From: an uncultured Thiotrichaceae bacterium
GTDB lineage: Bacteria > Pseudomonadota > Gammaproteobacteria > Thiotrichales > Thiotrichaceae
Assembly: GCA_937925855.1 (NCBI GenBank)
Contig: CALAMO010000035.1
Location: forward strand, 1 to 64,000
Direction of reading: 5' to 3'
Length of the DNA stretch: 64,000 nt
Made by a program: the position numbers and the translations under genes. The notes beneath the pieces were generated by a model. The model saw nothing but the letters and a program-made list of their open reading frames with translations. It was not told the DNA's origin and searched no databases. Below, piece by piece: positions 17,795 through 28,448 of this stretch (positions are counted from its first letter, which is position 1; every line of letters starts with the position of its first letter).

Positions 17795-19153
17795 TTACTT
17801 TTTCAAGTCGGCCCAGCTCTTTTGGATTTCAGCGGCGACCGTCGTAGCCTCTTTACCGCCGGAATAATCCACCATGCCCGTCCAGAACGTGCCTGCACCT
17901 ACGCCACCCGGCATTAAGTCAGAACCATCAAAGCGGAAGGTTGTTGCGCCAAGCAGTACATCACCCAGGTTACGCTGGGTCTGATCTTTGTAGGCTTCAG
18001 TCTGCACGCCTTTGTGCGGCGTTAAGAAGCCAGTTTGTGCCATTAAGACTTCATGCGCCAGCGGCAGCTTGAAAAATTCCATTAGCGCCGTAGTGGCATC
18101 GGAGGGCTTGGTTACCGCCATCAGCGTACCGCCGCCGAGCACAGGGTTGCCGAGATCTTTATCGGCGTAGCTAGGGAAGTAGAAGAAGTTGGTGTCGACC
18201 CCAAATTCAACATCTTCCGGGAAGAAGGCCGGTACGAATGACGCCTGACGGTGCATATAGCACTGTGGTGGCGAGCTGAACAGACCTTTTGGACTGTCGC
18301 GGAAATCCGTTGAAGCCACAGCACCCGCACCACCGGCGACTTTCTTATCATCCCGGCTGAACCAGCCAAATTCTTCAATCGCGGCCACCACTCTTGGGTC
18401 GTCGAATGGGATTTCATTCTTAGTCCACTGGTCATAAACTTCTGGCGACTGCGTACGCAGCATCAAATCTTCCACCCAGTCCGTCGCAGGCCAGCCAGTG
18501 GCGGCACCGGAACCCAAGCCAATACACCAGGGTGTCACACCATCAGCGACCATTTTTTCGGTCAGTGCTTTCAGGTCTTCCATGGTTTCTGGCACTTCAT
18601 AATCGGCGTCTTCAAAATTCTCTGGGCTGTACCATACCAGTGATTTTACGTTGACGTTATAGAAGAAACCATACATCTGGTCTTTACCATCGCTATCGGC
18701 ATAGGTGCCCAAATCCACCCAGGATTGGCCTGCGGCGTAGTTATCCTTTACCCAGCTGGCCATGTCATCACCCAACGGGTGCAACTGACCTTTGGCGGCC
18801 ATCACGGCAGCTAAGCCAGGCTGTGGGAATACGGCAATATTGGGGGCTGAACCGGCTTCGGCGTCAATCACAATCTGCTGCTCAAAGCTGTCAGAGCCGG
18901 TGTAAATGACATCTGCGCCAGTCGCTGCCTCAAAATAAGCCAGTGCGCTGTTAAAGAAGCCATCTTCGGGGCTGAGCCACGGGCCAAACACGGTGACTGT
19001 CTGACCGTCGAGTTTAGGGGCGCTTTCTGACCATTTATTATAGCTGTCCCAGCTGAACGGCCCTTCACCCGGTTTAAACTTCAGGTGATCATCCGCCTGC
19101 GCGGTGCCGGTAGCCAACGCGGCGACCATGAGTGCTTTTAAGAGATTCTTCAC
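17795..19153 (-). CDS. aglE: Alpha-glucoside ABC transporter substrate-binding protein AglE
   Basis: The 452-residue protein has a Sec signal peptide (about residues 1-20, ending TAQA) and is a family 1 periplasmic sugar-binding protein. The SPEDGFFNSALAYFEAATG and EQQIVIDAEAGSAPNIAVFPQPG regions resemble AglE proteins binding trehalose, maltose or sucrose. It is the first gene of the operon, 241 bases from the divergent lacI-type regulator, with a candidate operator shortly upstream of its start. Confidence 0.9.
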   Translation of the reverse strand: MKNLLKALMVAALATGTAQADDHLKFKPGEGPFSWDSYNKWSESAPKLDGQTVTVFGPWLSPEDGFFNSALAYFEAATGADVIYTGSDSFEQQIVIDAEAGSAPNIAVFPQPGLAAVMAAKGQLHPLGDDMASWVKDNYAAGQSWVDLGTYADSDGKDQMYGFFYNVNVKSLVWYSPENFEDADYEVPETMEDLKALTEKMVADGVTPWCIGLGSGAATGWPATDWVEDLMLRTQSPEVYDQWTKNEIPFDDPRVVAAIEEFGWFSRDDKKVAGGAGAVASTDFRDSPKGLFSSPPQCYMHRQASFVPAFFPEDVEFGVDTNFFYFPSYADKDLGNPVLGGGTLMAVTKPSDATTALMEFFKLPLAHEVLMAQTGFLTPHKGVQTEAYKDQTQRNLGDVLLGATTFRFDGSDLMPGGVGAGTFWTGMVDYSGGKEATTVAAEIQKSWADLKK

Positions 19154-19187
19154 GTTAATTCCTCCAGAATTGATGGGTGAGCATGCG

Positions 19188-19201
19188 CCAAAGCGCCTTG
19201 G
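19188..19201. promoter_or_regulatory. Candidate LacI-family operator, aglE side
   Basis: CCAAAGCGCCTTGG is a 14-base near-palindrome 35 bases upstream of the aglE start. It shares CCAAAGCGCYTT with a second site just before the regulator gene. The central CG and AAAGCGC half-site are typical of LacI/GalR operators. The binding itself is inferred. Confidence 0.5.
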
Positions 19202-19364
19202 TAAATGAATTATTGTCCAATTGTTTAGGCGGTGTCAACGTCATAAAGGCTAGGGGCTTTCAACGCTTGAGAACCTTGCTTAGTTGTTAATTAGCTGCAA
19301 TTTCAAGCACATTTAGGGGTTTATAAACTTTGTAAAGCGAAGGGCAAAACGCTAATATAGCCAA

Positions 19365-19377
19365 CCAAAGCGCTTTT
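19365..19377. promoter_or_regulatory. Candidate LacI-family operator, regulator side
   Basis: CCAAAGCGCTTTT contains the perfect palindrome AAAGCGCTTT (19367-19376) and lies 18 bases before the regulator start, where binding would repress the regulator itself. It matches the aglE-side site, allowing looping or coordinated control. Confidence 0.5.
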
Positions 19378-19394
19378 AAAATGATGAATCTGTT

Positions 19395-20426
19395 ATGCCA
19401 ATCAACCTGAAACAACTCTCAGAATACTTGGGGCTTTCACAAACCACGGTGAGTCGTGCACTCAATAATTATCCAGAGGTCAGTGAGGAGACGCGCCAGC
19501 GCGTCAAACAGGCCGCCGCTGCGCATCATTACCGCCCCAACGCGCGGGCCAGCGCTTTGGCAACGGGACGGGCACGGGCGATCGGTCATATTATTCCAGT
19601 CGATTCTTCGGACTGGTTTAATCCCATCTTTGCCGAGTTTATTGCGGGGGCCAGCGCCACTTATTCTCGTCATGGCTATGAATTACTGCTGCGCATGGCG
19701 CGTGCCGATGAAGAGGCTGCGACCTATACCGAAATTGCTGCTAGAAAATCGGTCGATGGCGTGATTGTGCATGCCCCACGCATTAATGATCCGCGGATTC
19801 CTCTGCTGCGCCAGCTGCGGCTGCCTTTTGTCATACACGGACGCGATACCGCCGACCAGGGCGACTATGCCTGGATTGACATTAATAATCGGCGCGCTTT
19901 TTTCCGTGCGACTAAACTATTGCTGGATTTGGGGCATGTGGATATTGCCCTGATTAACGGCGGTGAAGCCTTCACCTTTGCAGCGCGGCGGCGCAGTGGC
20001 TATCTCGATGCCTTACAGGAGGCTGGCATTACTGCTGATAAGCAGCTGATGTTTGCTGGTGACCTGACGGAGGGTAATGGCTATCAGGCTGCGACCGCCT
20101 TATTGCAGCGCTCGCAGCGACCCAGTGCATTTCTGGTGTCGTCCTATATGGGCGCGTTGGGGGTGCGGCGCGCTATTCATAATGCCGGTCTCACCATGGG
20201 TAAGGACATCTCGGTGATTATTCACGATGACGATTTAGCCTACTTCCACAATAGCGGGGACGTGCCGCAATTTACCGCGACTCGTTCATCAGTCAAAGAA
20301 GCCGGTACCTTAGCAGCTGAGATGCTGCTGGCGATGATTGACCAGCCGACGGCGGCTGTGCCAACCCGTCTGCTGGAAGCGAACCTCATTCTGGGCGCAT
20401 CCACCGGGCCTTGGGTGCGTCCCTGA
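19395..20426 (+). CDS. aglR: LacI-family regulator of the alpha-glucoside operon
   Basis: The 343-residue protein has an N-terminal helix-turn-helix (LKQLSEYLGLSQTTVSRALN, residues 5-24), a hinge helix (about 46-56) and a periplasmic-binding-protein-like effector domain (about 60-335). It is divergent from the agl operon, which is the usual place for AglR. It probably represses the operon until an alpha-glucoside binds. Both candidate operators lie in the 241-base intergenic region. Confidence 0.87.
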   Translation: MPINLKQLSEYLGLSQTTVSRALNNYPEVSEETRQRVKQAAAAHHYRPNARASALATGRARAIGHIIPVDSSDWFNPIFAEFIAGASATYSRHGYELLLRMARADEEAATYTEIAARKSVDGVIVHAPRINDPRIPLLRQLRLPFVIHGRDTADQGDYAWIDINNRRAFFRATKLLLDLGHVDIALINGGEAFTFAARRRSGYLDALQEAGITADKQLMFAGDLTEGNGYQAATALLQRSQRPSAFLVSSYMGALGVRRAIHNAGLTMGKDISVIIHDDDLAYFHNSGDVPQFTATRSSVKEAGTLAAEMLLAMIDQPTAAVPTRLLEANLILGASTGPWVRP

Positions 20427-20452
20427 GTGTGTGCCTCTCGGTGTGACGTGCT

Positions 20453-21907
20453 TTATGCGTCCGGTAATACCTTGCCGGGGTTCATCAGATTCAGCGGGTC
20501 GAGGGCCTGTTTGATGCTACGCATCACGCTCAGCGCTACCGGGTCTTTGCGCCGTGCCATGCTGTCTTTCTTGTAGACGCCAATGCCATGTTCAGCGCTA
20601 AAGCTGCCGCCCAGCGCCTGCGCGGTCGCTTCAACCACGGTGATCAGCTCATCTTTCAGCTGCTTATTCTGCGCGGCGCTGCGAATGCCATTGGGGTCAA
20701 GCCAGACGGTATAATGCACATTACCATCGCCGAGGTGAGCCACATTCACCGTTTCCGCTTCGGGCACAATATTCGGTAGATGCACCTGCATTTGTTCCAG
20801 AAAGCTTTGCACGCAATCCAACGGCACCGACACATCGGCTAGCAACCGGGGTTCACGCATGACGGCGATTTCATAGGCGGCTTCGCGCTGTTCCCACATG
20901 GCGCGGCGCTGCGTTTCATTCTTGGCAATCACCGCATCCAGCACTAAACCCGATGCTAAATACTCACCCAGCGCCTGCTCCAGCGTATTCATAATAGTGA
21001 TGCTACCATCAGCGTTGACGGTGGCATCACGCGCGGAAGTTGCGCCAATTTCTAGCAGCACGCTGACCTCGACCGGTTCACCAAATGGCGCCTGCATTGC
21101 CGGGAAGCGTTCTAGTAAGCGGCGGGTGTAGTTATGCGGCATATATTCAAAGGCTTCCACCGCATTATTGCTGAGTTCCTGTAGGTGGTTTAACAGGTGT
21201 AGCGCGCTATTAACATCGGGGAGCGATACCATCGCAGTGGCATAAGCCTGGGGCTTAGGGTGTAATTTCATCACTGCCGCCGTAATAATGCCGAGGGTGC
21301 CTTCCGCCCCAATAAATAAATCCTTCAGCGCGTAGCCGGTATTATCTTTACGCAGCTCAGACATTAAATTCATAATTTGTCCGTCGGCAAGCACCACTTC
21401 AAGGCCAAGGCACAGCTCGCGCGTATTGCCGTAGCGCACTACATTAGAGCCACCGGCATTGGTGGATAGATTACCACCGAGCATACAGCTGCCGCGCGCG
21501 CCAAAAATGAGTGGGAAAATGAGATCATGCGCGGCAGCGGCCTGATGCAGCGTATCGAGCACAACGCCCGCTTCGGCGATAATCATTCGTGAATCGGTTT
21601 TTATGGCGCGAATCTGATTCATGCGTTCCAGTGACAGCATGATTTGCTGGCCTGAACTCCCGGCCCAGGTGCCGCCGCTTAAGCCGGTATTCCCGCCCAC
21701 CGGCACGATGGGCACTTTGGCGGCGTGTGCGAGCTTAACCACCGTAGCAACTTCTGCCGTTGACGCCGGACGCACCACTGCTAATGCCGTGCTCTGGTAT
21801 TGGTGGGTGGCATCCTCTTCATAGCGTTGCCGCGCCTCTGCGTGAGTAAGCACGTGCTTTGCGCCGATAAGATCGCTGATGTGTTGCAGGAGCTGTGCTG
21901 TATGCAT
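20453..21907 (-). CDS. FAD-linked oxidase of the GlcD/D-2-hydroxyacid dehydrogenase family
   Basis: The 484-residue flavoprotein belongs to the VAO/PCMH-fold family containing GlcD, D-lactate and D-2-hydroxyglutarate dehydrogenases. The FAD pyrophosphate-binding segment PVGGNTGLSGG and ARGSCMLGGNLSTNAGG are clear, followed by the C-terminal cap with VAHLGDGNVHY and a final SAEHGIGVYK helix with the family metal/substrate residues. It oxidises a D-2-hydroxyacid; which one cannot be read. No GlcE/GlcF partner is adjacent, favouring a stand-alone enzyme. It converges with aglR. Confidence 0.88.
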   Translation of the reverse strand: MHTAQLLQHISDLIGAKHVLTHAEARQRYEEDATHQYQSTALAVVRPASTAEVATVVKLAHAAKVPIVPVGGNTGLSGGTWAGSSGQQIMLSLERMNQIRAIKTDSRMIIAEAGVVLDTLHQAAAAHDLIFPLIFGARGSCMLGGNLSTNAGGSNVVRYGNTRELCLGLEVVLADGQIMNLMSELRKDNTGYALKDLFIGAEGTLGIITAAVMKLHPKPQAYATAMVSLPDVNSALHLLNHLQELSNNAVEAFEYMPHNYTRRLLERFPAMQAPFGEPVEVSVLLEIGATSARDATVNADGSITIMNTLEQALGEYLASGLVLDAVIAKNETQRRAMWEQREAAYEIAVMREPRLLADVSVPLDCVQSFLEQMQVHLPNIVPEAETVNVAHLGDGNVHYTVWLDPNGIRSAAQNKQLKDELITVVEATAQALGGSFSAEHGIGVYKKDSMARRKDPVALSVMRSIKQALDPLNLMNPGKVLPDA

Positions 21908-21997
21908 GTTGAACTCGCTTTGGGTTAGACTGGAGTGGCTCTCTGTGCGCCTGTTGGCTTGGGCTTACTGTGTATTTATGGGATATATGGGATGACA

Positions 21998-22603
21998 TTA
22001 TGCCTGCAAGCGGGCCAGTAAGCTAAGGGTCATACGCGCTGTTGCCCCCCATAATAACTCACCGTCATATTCATTAAAGTAGGCGATCTGAATTTTTTCA
22101 CGCTGGCCTGCCACAGACCAGGGACGTAATTCATGATGATTAGGATCAGCCAGCCAGTTCAGTGGCAGGGTAAAGGTGCGTTCTACCTCGCTACTTTGTA
22201 ACGTAAGGGGATAGGGCCAGGGGATACGGCCGATAACAGGGGTGATACGAAAATGACTGACGCTGTGGTGATCGTCTAACTGACCGAGCACCCTTACATC
22301 ACTGGGATGAATGCCGACTTCCTCATGCGCTTCACGCAGCGCAGTGCTGCGTAGGTCGTGATCTTCGGCTTCGTATTTACCGCCGGGAAAAGCCACCTGC
22401 CCGCTGTGTCGATCACTGTCTCGCTGGGCGCGGCGGATATACAGCAGATGCCACTGGCGGTCATACCACAGTAGTGGCAGCAAGACAGCGGCGTCACGGA
22501 ATGCTTCGGACAGTGGCGGAGCGGGAAGTGTGTCAGGGTTAGGGGAGCCGTTAACGAGTCTGCGGGCAATCGTTTGTTCACTCAGCAGATTAAGATCATG
22601 CAT
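21998..22603 (-). CDS. Nudix hydrolase, CoA pyrophosphatase type
   Basis: The 201-residue protein carries the Nudix box from GGKYEAED to REAHEEVG. It is preceded by the CoAse-specific pattern RRAQRDSDRHSGQVAFPGG, which marks the NudL/CoA pyrophosphatase group that splits CoA or acyl-CoA into 3',5'-ADP and (acyl)phosphopantetheine. It is probably cytoplasmic. A single gene after the FAD oxidase on the same strand; a functional link is not evident. Confidence 0.88.
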   Translation of the reverse strand: MHDLNLLSEQTIARRLVNGSPNPDTLPAPPLSEAFRDAAVLLPLLWYDRQWHLLYIRRAQRDSDRHSGQVAFPGGKYEAEDHDLRSTALREAHEEVGIHPSDVRVLGQLDDHHSVSHFRITPVIGRIPWPYPLTLQSSEVERTFTLPLNWLADPNHHELRPWSVAGQREKIQIAYFNEYDGELLWGATARMTLSLLARLQA

Positions 22604-22755
22604 GCCAGGCCAGTCCTATACAATCCCATTTAAGCGCGACCCCATTTACTCAACCCATCGGAAGTAGCGACTAAATCCGTAGATTTATTCTAAAGGATAC
22701 CCACCTATTCTGACAAAGTTAGCCACACTTGTCGCAGACTCGAACAATTATTTTT

Positions 22756-23265
22756 TTATTCCTGGTCAGCGGCGGCTTTTTGATCTAAGACTTTATCATT
22801 ACACATTTCTTTAACATTACCGGTAAATTCATCGATTTTACTCTTGCGTTCTGCGGCGGTCAGGATGCGTTCTTCACCATCAGATTTCCAGCGAATAATA
22901 GGATTCGCGAGTAGCTGCTTGAGCGCGGCTTTTTGCTGGTCACAAAAAGTTTTGTGTTTGACGTTGTTCTTTTCACCCTCTTCACGCGCGTCAGCCAATT
23001 CATCTTTTTCATCGGTTGCAGCAGCGTTGTCGAGTTTCTCTTTCGCAAAGGCAGTGCCCAGTTTTCCGGTGACCATTTCAATGTCGTCTACGATGTTTTT
23101 TACGTCTTCTTTTTTAACTTCCTTCGCAGGCGGTGGCGTTTGGGTGTAATGCGTGCGGCCTTGAGTATCAATCCATTTGTAGATCTCAGCCGAAGCGGTG
23201 TGCGTGAAAATAAGCGTTACCGTCAGCGCGGTGGCGACACGTAAAACGGGGATAAACAGATTCAT
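22756..23265 (-). CDS. DUF4124-domain envelope protein
   Basis: The 169-residue protein has a signal peptide (about 1-26, ending ASA) followed by the short DUF4124 motif EIYKWIDTQGRTHYTQTPP. The rest is charged and helical, with two cysteines (one in KTFCDQQK, one in EMCNDK). DUF4124 proteins are common, poorly understood periplasmic proteins of proteobacteria. No neighbouring gene suggests a role. Confidence 0.82.
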   Translation of the reverse strand: MNLFIPVLRVATALTVTLIFTHTASAEIYKWIDTQGRTHYTQTPPPAKEVKKEDVKNIVDDIEMVTGKLGTAFAKEKLDNAAATDEKDELADAREEGEKNNVKHKTFCDQQKAALKQLLANPIIRWKSDGEERILTAAERKSKIDEFTGNVKEMCNDKVLDQKAAADQE

Positions 23266-23472
23266 AGGGCTATCCTTATTATCATTGTTACTGAGTTGTT
23301 TATTTGGTTGTTTGTGCAGTATCTAGCTATAAAATAATTCTATTACAATTATGCCATAATCGATTCGCCTGAATACTACAGGCCGTCGGGTTAAGTTATG
23401 CTGTTATCCAGATAAAGCTTAAACAATCTACCATTCGTCAGAATTTCGGGGTTTTGCATAGGGAGCACAACT

Positions 23473-24420
23473 TTGCACCAACTTACTATTATTTCAGCGG
23501 AAGCTGAACACTATGCTGAGCTGATCAAACAGGCCAATTTGCCTGACTTATCGGTTCATGCGTTTACTGAACCAGCGCAGGCGCGTACACAGGTCAGTCA
23601 GTCTGACATACTGCTAGGACTGCCCGCCTATATGGCGCAGGCTATCCGCGAAGCACCGGCCCTTAAATGGCTGCAATCAACGTCTGCAGGGGTTGAGGAA
23701 CTGTGTGCGGCAGGGTTGCGGCGTGACTATACATTGACCAATGCACGCGACGTATTCGGCCCTATTATGAGTGAATACGTGTTGGGCTATGTGCTGGCTT
23801 TGGAGCGTAATGTGCTAGCGTTTTACCAACACCAGCAGCGCAACGAGTGGGTGTCTTGGGATCATTATCCCTATCGCCGCCTGTCAGATTTAACCCTCGG
23901 TTTGCTTGGCGTTGGTTCGATTGGGAAACACATTGCGGCCACGGCGCAACATTTTGGGATGCGGGTGCTGGGGATGAAGCGCAGCGCTGATCCTGTCGAG
24001 GGTGTCGATGAGATGTATACGTTGGAACAGCGAGCGGCTTTTCTGCCACAGGTTGATTATCTGGTGGCCGTATTGCCTGCCACGCCGCAGACAGAGGATT
24101 TTGTCGATGCAGAGTTTCTGGCCTTGATGAGACAGGATGCGGTGTTCATCAATGTGGGGCGCGGATCGACGGTGGATGAAACCGCCTTATTGCAGGCCTT
24201 GCAACAGGGCAAGATTAAACAGGCCGTATTAGATGTGTTTGCTGCCGAACCCTTAGCGACAGACAGTCCCTTATGGCAGCAGCCTAATGTCTTAATCACA
24301 CCGCATAATTCCGCGCTGTCTTTCCCGGAACATATCGCGGCTATTTTTGTGCGTAATTATCAGCGCTACCGTCGGCATGAGCCGCTGCAATATGTCGTCG
24401 ACTTTAAGCAGGGCTATTGA
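23473..24420 (+). CDS. D-isomer-specific 2-hydroxyacid dehydrogenase
   Basis: The 315-residue NAD(P)-dependent enzyme has a Rossmann motif GLLGVGSIGKHIA and the catalytic arginine (VNVGRGSTVDE), glutamate (DVFAAEPL) and histidine (TPHNSAL). It resembles the glyoxylate/hydroxypyruvate reductase GhrA branch. Translation starts at TTG 23473, chosen because GGGAGC lies at the right distance and no ATG is near. It is upstream of proS but probably independent. Confidence 0.88.
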   Translation: MHQLTIISAEAEHYAELIKQANLPDLSVHAFTEPAQARTQVSQSDILLGLPAYMAQAIREAPALKWLQSTSAGVEELCAAGLRRDYTLTNARDVFGPIMSEYVLGYVLALERNVLAFYQHQQRNEWVSWDHYPYRRLSDLTLGLLGVGSIGKHIAATAQHFGMRVLGMKRSADPVEGVDEMYTLEQRAAFLPQVDYLVAVLPATPQTEDFVDAEFLALMRQDAVFINVGRGSTVDETALLQALQQGKIKQAVLDVFAAEPLATDSPLWQQPNVLITPHNSALSFPEHIAAIFVRNYQRYRRHEPLQYVVDFKQGY

Positions 24421-24495
24421 AACAGCCCGGCACACGAGTATCATTAACAGCTTTCCAAAGCCGTACTCCCATTTTAATATTGGAACTAATAGACA

Positions 24496-26208
24496 ATGCG
24501 CGTATCCAGATTTCCTATTACCACCCTGCGTGAAATGCCTGCTGATGCTGAAATCGTCAGCCATCAGCTTATGCTGCGCGCGGGCCTTATTCGGCGTGAA
24601 GCCTCCGGCCTGTATTCCTGGCTGCCATTCGGCTTAAGGGTACTGCGCAAGGTTGAAGCGGTGATCCGCGAAGAAATGAATAACGCTGGGGCAGTTGAGC
24701 TCTTGTTACCGACCCTGCAACCTGCTGAACTCTGGCGCGAATCTGGGCGCTGGGAGCAGTTTGGCCCGGAGCTATTACGCATGAAAGACCGGCACCAGCG
24801 GGATTTTTGCTATGGCCCGACTCATGAAGAAGTCATTACCGATATTGTGCGGCGCGATTTGAATAGCTATAAGCAGCTGCCGGTGAACTACTACCAGATC
24901 CAGCTCAAATTCCGTGATGAAGTCCGGCCACGCTTTGGTGTGATGCGTTCGCGCGAATTTATTATGAAAGATGCCTACTCCTTTAGCCTGTCGCAGGAAT
25001 CATTGCAGCAGTGCTATGACGAGATGTACACGGCCTATGTGCGCGTATTTACTCGGCTGGGCTTGGATTTTCGCGCGGTAGAAGCCGATAACGGTTCCAT
25101 CGGCGGCAAAGGCTCTCACGAATTTCACGTTCTGGCCGAGTCTGGCGAAGATGATATTGTCTTTTCTGACAGCAGCGCTTATGCCGCTAATATCGAAAAG
25201 GCAGAAGCGCTGGCTCCGGCACATGAGCGCGCTGCACCGACCGAGGCGATGCGGCTGGTGGACACCCCGGACACCCGCACGATTCAGGCCCTGGTCGAGC
25301 GTTTTGCGCTGCCGGTAGAAAAAACCATTAAGACGCTGATTGTGCATGCTTCTGATGCGATAGAGGCTGATTTTGTCGCGCTATTAGTGCGCGGTGACCA
25401 TGAGTTGAATGCGGTGAAGGCGGAAAATCTGGCTGCGATTAAAGCGCCGTTGGAATTTGCGGATGAGGCCGATATTCGGGCAGTGATCGGTGCTGGGCCA
25501 GGGTCGTTGGGGCCAGTAAATTTACCGATACCCTGCATCGTGGATCGGACAGTTGCGGCCATGAGTGATTTTGGGGCCGGTGCTAATATCGAAGCTAAAC
25601 ACTACTTTGGTATTAACTGGGAGCGTGATTTGCCGTTGCCACCGGTGGAAGACCTGCGCAATGTTAAAGCCGGTGACCCGAGCCCCGATGGTCAGGGCTT
25701 ACTCGAAATCGTGCGTGGGATTGAAGTCGGCCATGTGTTTCAGCTCGGCACTAAATACTCCGATTCGATGGGGGCGACCGTACTGAATGAAAACGGTAAG
25801 GCCCAGCCGATGATGATGGGCTGTTATGGCATTGGGGTGACCCGCGTGGTGGCCGCTGCTATTGAACAGAACAATGATGAGCACGGTATCTTATGGCCGA
25901 AGGCAATGGCGCCGTTTCAGGTGGTATTAGCTCCGTTGAATATGAAGAAGTCGGCCCGCGTGCAGGAAACGGCAGAAAATCTGTATCAGCAGCTGCTGAT
26001 ACAGGGTATTGAGGTGCTGTTTGATGACCGTGATATGCGCCCCGGTGCTATGTTCGCCGACCAGGAACTGCTCGGCATCCCTCACCGTATCGTCATATCA
26101 GAACGCGGCTTGAACAATAACGAACTAGAATATAAGGCGCGTGGTGGTGCAACAGAACAGGTCGCGCCCGAAGCGGTACTGCCCTTTATTCAGGAGAAAC
26201 TGGCCTAA
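24496..26208 (+). CDS. proS: Prolyl-tRNA synthetase (bacterial type with editing domain)
   Basis: The 570-residue class II synthetase charges tRNA-Pro. Motif 2 is in the [22 protein letters not shown] region and motif 3 in [11 protein letters not shown]. The editing (INS) domain, which removes mischarged alanine, fills about residues 220-400, and the anticodon-binding domain the C-terminus. Its stop codon shares one base with the purH start (TAATG), so purH is translationally coupled. Confidence 0.97.
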   Translation: MRVSRFPITTLREMPADAEIVSHQLMLRAGLIRREASGLYSWLPFGLRVLRKVEAVIREEMNNAGAVELLLPTLQPAELWRESGRWEQFGPELLRMKDRHQRDFCYGPTHEEVITDIVRRDLNSYKQLPVNYYQIQLKFRDEVRPRFGVMRSREFIMKDAYSFSLSQESLQQCYDEMYTAYVRVFTRLGLDFRAVEADNGSIGGKGSHEFHVLAESGEDDIVFSDSSAYAANIEKAEALAPAHERAAPTEAMRLVDTPDTRTIQALVERFALPVEKTIKTLIVHASDAIEADFVALLVRGDHELNAVKAENLAAIKAPLEFADEADIRAVIGAGPGSLGPVNLPIPCIVDRTVAAMSDFGAGANIEAKHYFGINWERDLPLPPVEDLRNVKAGDPSPDGQGLLEIVRGIEVGHVFQLGTKYSDSMGATVLNENGKAQPMMMGCYGIGVTRVVAAAIEQNNDEHGILWPKAMAPFQVVLAPLNMKKSARVQETAENLYQQLLIQGIEVLFDDRDMRPGAMFADQELLGIPHRIVISERGLNNNELEYKARGGATEQVAPEAVLPFIQEKLA

Positions 26209-27821
26209 TGTCGGACGCACAAACACAAACAGAACTACCGTCTGCTTTAGCGACTGACGTGACGATGCCCCAGCCGGTGCGCCGTGCCTTAATTAGCGTT
26301 TCCGATAAAAGTGGCGTGCTGGCCTTTGCGCAGCAGCTCAGTCAGCGCGGCGTGGACATTTTATCGACCGGTGGCACGGCTAAGCTGCTGGCGGATAATG
26401 GTGTGGCGGTGACGGAGGTATCGGAACACACCGGTTTTCCAGAGATGATGGCGGGGCGGGTGAAAACGCTGCACCCCAAAATTCACGGCGGTATTTTGGG
26501 ACGCCAGGGTGAAGATGATGCGGTGATGGCCGCCCATGCGATTCCACCAATTGATCTGGTGGTGGTGAATCTGTACCCCTTTGCACAGACCGTTGCCCGA
26601 CCGGACTGTCGTTTTGCCGATGCGATTGAGAATATTGATATTGGTGGCCCAGCGATGGTGCGCTCCAGCGCAAAAAATCATGCGCGGGTGACGGTGGTGG
26701 TTGATCCGCAGGATTACGCGGTGGTTTTGGCTGATATGGCTGCCCATAACGGTGCCGTAACGGCACCCACCCGGCTCAAGCTGGCGACCAATGCCTTCGC
26801 GCATACCGCGCGTTATGACGGCATGATCGCGAACTACCTCAGCAGCTTGCATGAGGGTCAGCCCCAAGCCTTTCCAGAGACGTTAAGCATGCAGTTCACT
26901 AAAGTGCAGGACATGCGCTACGGGGAAAACCCACATCAGGGCGCAGCGTTTTATCGTGAGCATGAAGCAACAGCGGCTTGCATCGCGACCGCACAGCAGC
27001 AGCAGGGTAAAGCGCTGTCTTATAATAACATTGCAGATACCGATGCAGCATTGGAATGCGTACGTACCTTTACTGAGGCGGCCTGCGTTATTGTCAAGCA
27101 TGCTAATCCTTGCGGCGTGGCCGTGGCGGCCGATGTGCTGACAGCCTATGAGCGCGCCTACCAAACGGATCCAGAGTCGGCGTTCGGCGGAATTATTGCT
27201 TTTAATCGGGTGCTGGATGCTGCCACCGCCTCAGCGATTATTGAGCGCCAGTTTGTTGAAGTGATTATTGCGCCAACGCTAACTGAATCAGCCCAACAGG
27301 TGTTGGCGACTAAACCCAATGTGCGGGTATTGACCTGCGGTGATTTACCCGCGACTCCGCACCAGTTGGATTATAAGCGGGTCAACGGTGGCCTGCTGGT
27401 GCAAGATAATGATGCGCTGTTGCAGCACGAGTTGCAGGTCGTGACAGCGCGTGAGCCGAGCGCCGCCGAGTGGGAAGATTTAAGGTTTGCTTGGCAAGTG
27501 GCGAAGTTTGTCAAATCAAACGCGATTATCTATGCCCAAGGCCAAATGACGATTGGCGTTGGAGCTGGACAGATGAGCCGGGTTAATTCAGCGCGTATCG
27601 CCGCGATTAAAGCCGAGCAGGCCGGTTTGGCCGTTGCGGGCGCAGTGATGGCGTCCGATGCCTTTTTCCCTTTCCGCGATGGCATTGACAATGCGGCGGC
27701 CGCTGGGATAAAAGCGGTAATACAACCCGGTGGTTCGATGCGGGACGAGGCGGTTATAGCCGCAGCGAATGCACACGGTATGAGTATGGTGTTTACCGGC
27801 ATGCGTCATTTCCGGCATTAA
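26208..27821 (+). CDS. purH: Bifunctional AICAR transformylase/IMP cyclohydrolase
   Basis: The 537-residue protein performs the last two steps of IMP synthesis. The N-terminal cyclohydrolase domain shows [18 protein letters not shown] and [12 protein letters not shown]; the transformylase domain shows [14 protein letters not shown], the KHANPCG catalytic segment and [12 protein letters not shown] roughly 20-residue N-terminal extension precedes the family core, so the true start may be internal. Coupling to proS is unusual compared with the common purH-purD order. Confidence 0.97.
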   Translation: MSDAQTQTELPSALATDVTMPQPVRRALISVSDKSGVLAFAQQLSQRGVDILSTGGTAKLLADNGVAVTEVSEHTGFPEMMAGRVKTLHPKIHGGILGRQGEDDAVMAAHAIPPIDLVVVNLYPFAQTVARPDCRFADAIENIDIGGPAMVRSSAKNHARVTVVVDPQDYAVVLADMAAHNGAVTAPTRLKLATNAFAHTARYDGMIANYLSSLHEGQPQAFPETLSMQFTKVQDMRYGENPHQGAAFYREHEATAACIATAQQQQGKALSYNNIADTDAALECVRTFTEAACVIVKHANPCGVAVAADVLTAYERAYQTDPESAFGGIIAFNRVLDAATASAIIERQFVEVIIAPTLTESAQQVLATKPNVRVLTCGDLPATPHQLDYKRVNGGLLVQDNDALLQHELQVVTAREPSAAEWEDLRFAWQVAKFVKSNAIIYAQGQMTIGVGAGQMSRVNSARIAAIKAEQAGLAVAGAVMASDAFFPFRDGIDNAAAAGIKAVIQPGGSMRDEAVIAAANAHGMSMVFTGMRHFRH

Positions 27822-27846
27822 CGGCTAATTTTATGCGACCCGCGCT

Positions 27847-28200
27847 TTAGTCGAGGTCGACAATGAGTGTTTGCTTGCTGCTTTCTTTGATGATGACTTG
27901 GTAAGTGTGTGTCTTACTTCCCATCGAGACACTGACTTGGTAACTGCCAGGCGCTAGGTCAAGTGTGGCAGCATGTTTACGAATGCGGATCGGGCTGACA
28001 TCGTTGGTGCTGAAGCGCGGGGTTAACTTCCAGAGTACGGAGCGGAAGGCAGGCTTACCCTCAAGGGTAGCCATCAGACTGAGCTGGCCCGTAACCGCTT
28101 TGACCGTCGCTCCAGTGGCACTGTTAACGGCAAGTAGTGTTAACAAACTGAGGCAAGCTAAGGTCTGTTTCAATGCTGGTTTTTTAATAAATGGGTACAT
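27847..28200 (-). CDS. Small exported protein of unknown function
   Basis: The 117-residue protein begins with a signal peptide (MYPFIKKP then a hydrophobic core ending around ATGA) and continues as a beta-rich domain with a repeated S-V-S and T-Y-Q-V strand pattern. I do not recognise a family. The ATG at 28200 is preferred over a TTG 18 bases upstream because AGGA precedes it at proper spacing. It converges with purH; location is probably periplasmic or outer membrane associated. Confidence 0.55.
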   Translation of the reverse strand: MYPFIKKPALKQTLACLSLLTLLAVNSATGATVKAVTGQLSLMATLEGKPAFRSVLWKLTPRFSTNDVSPIRIRKHAATLDLAPGSYQVSVSMGSKTHTYQVIIKESSKQTLIVDLD

Positions 28201-28448
28201 TATTTTTCCTGGAAGCAATTGGGTTGAGCTTAATTATAATTTATGCAGGCTAATTATTGCCCAGCTTGCTGCTTTTGGCAAATGGCGCTGTAAACAACTG
28301 ACGCTGCCAGGGGGTTGTGCGTTATTAAAAGCTAATACGCACGGTCGTTTTTTTCGATAAGCGCACATTTAACGCTTATTAAGGTAGCTTATTAGCATGA
28401 CCTAACGGGTATTTTAGAAAAGCTTCAGCGGAGTGATACGCTAACATT

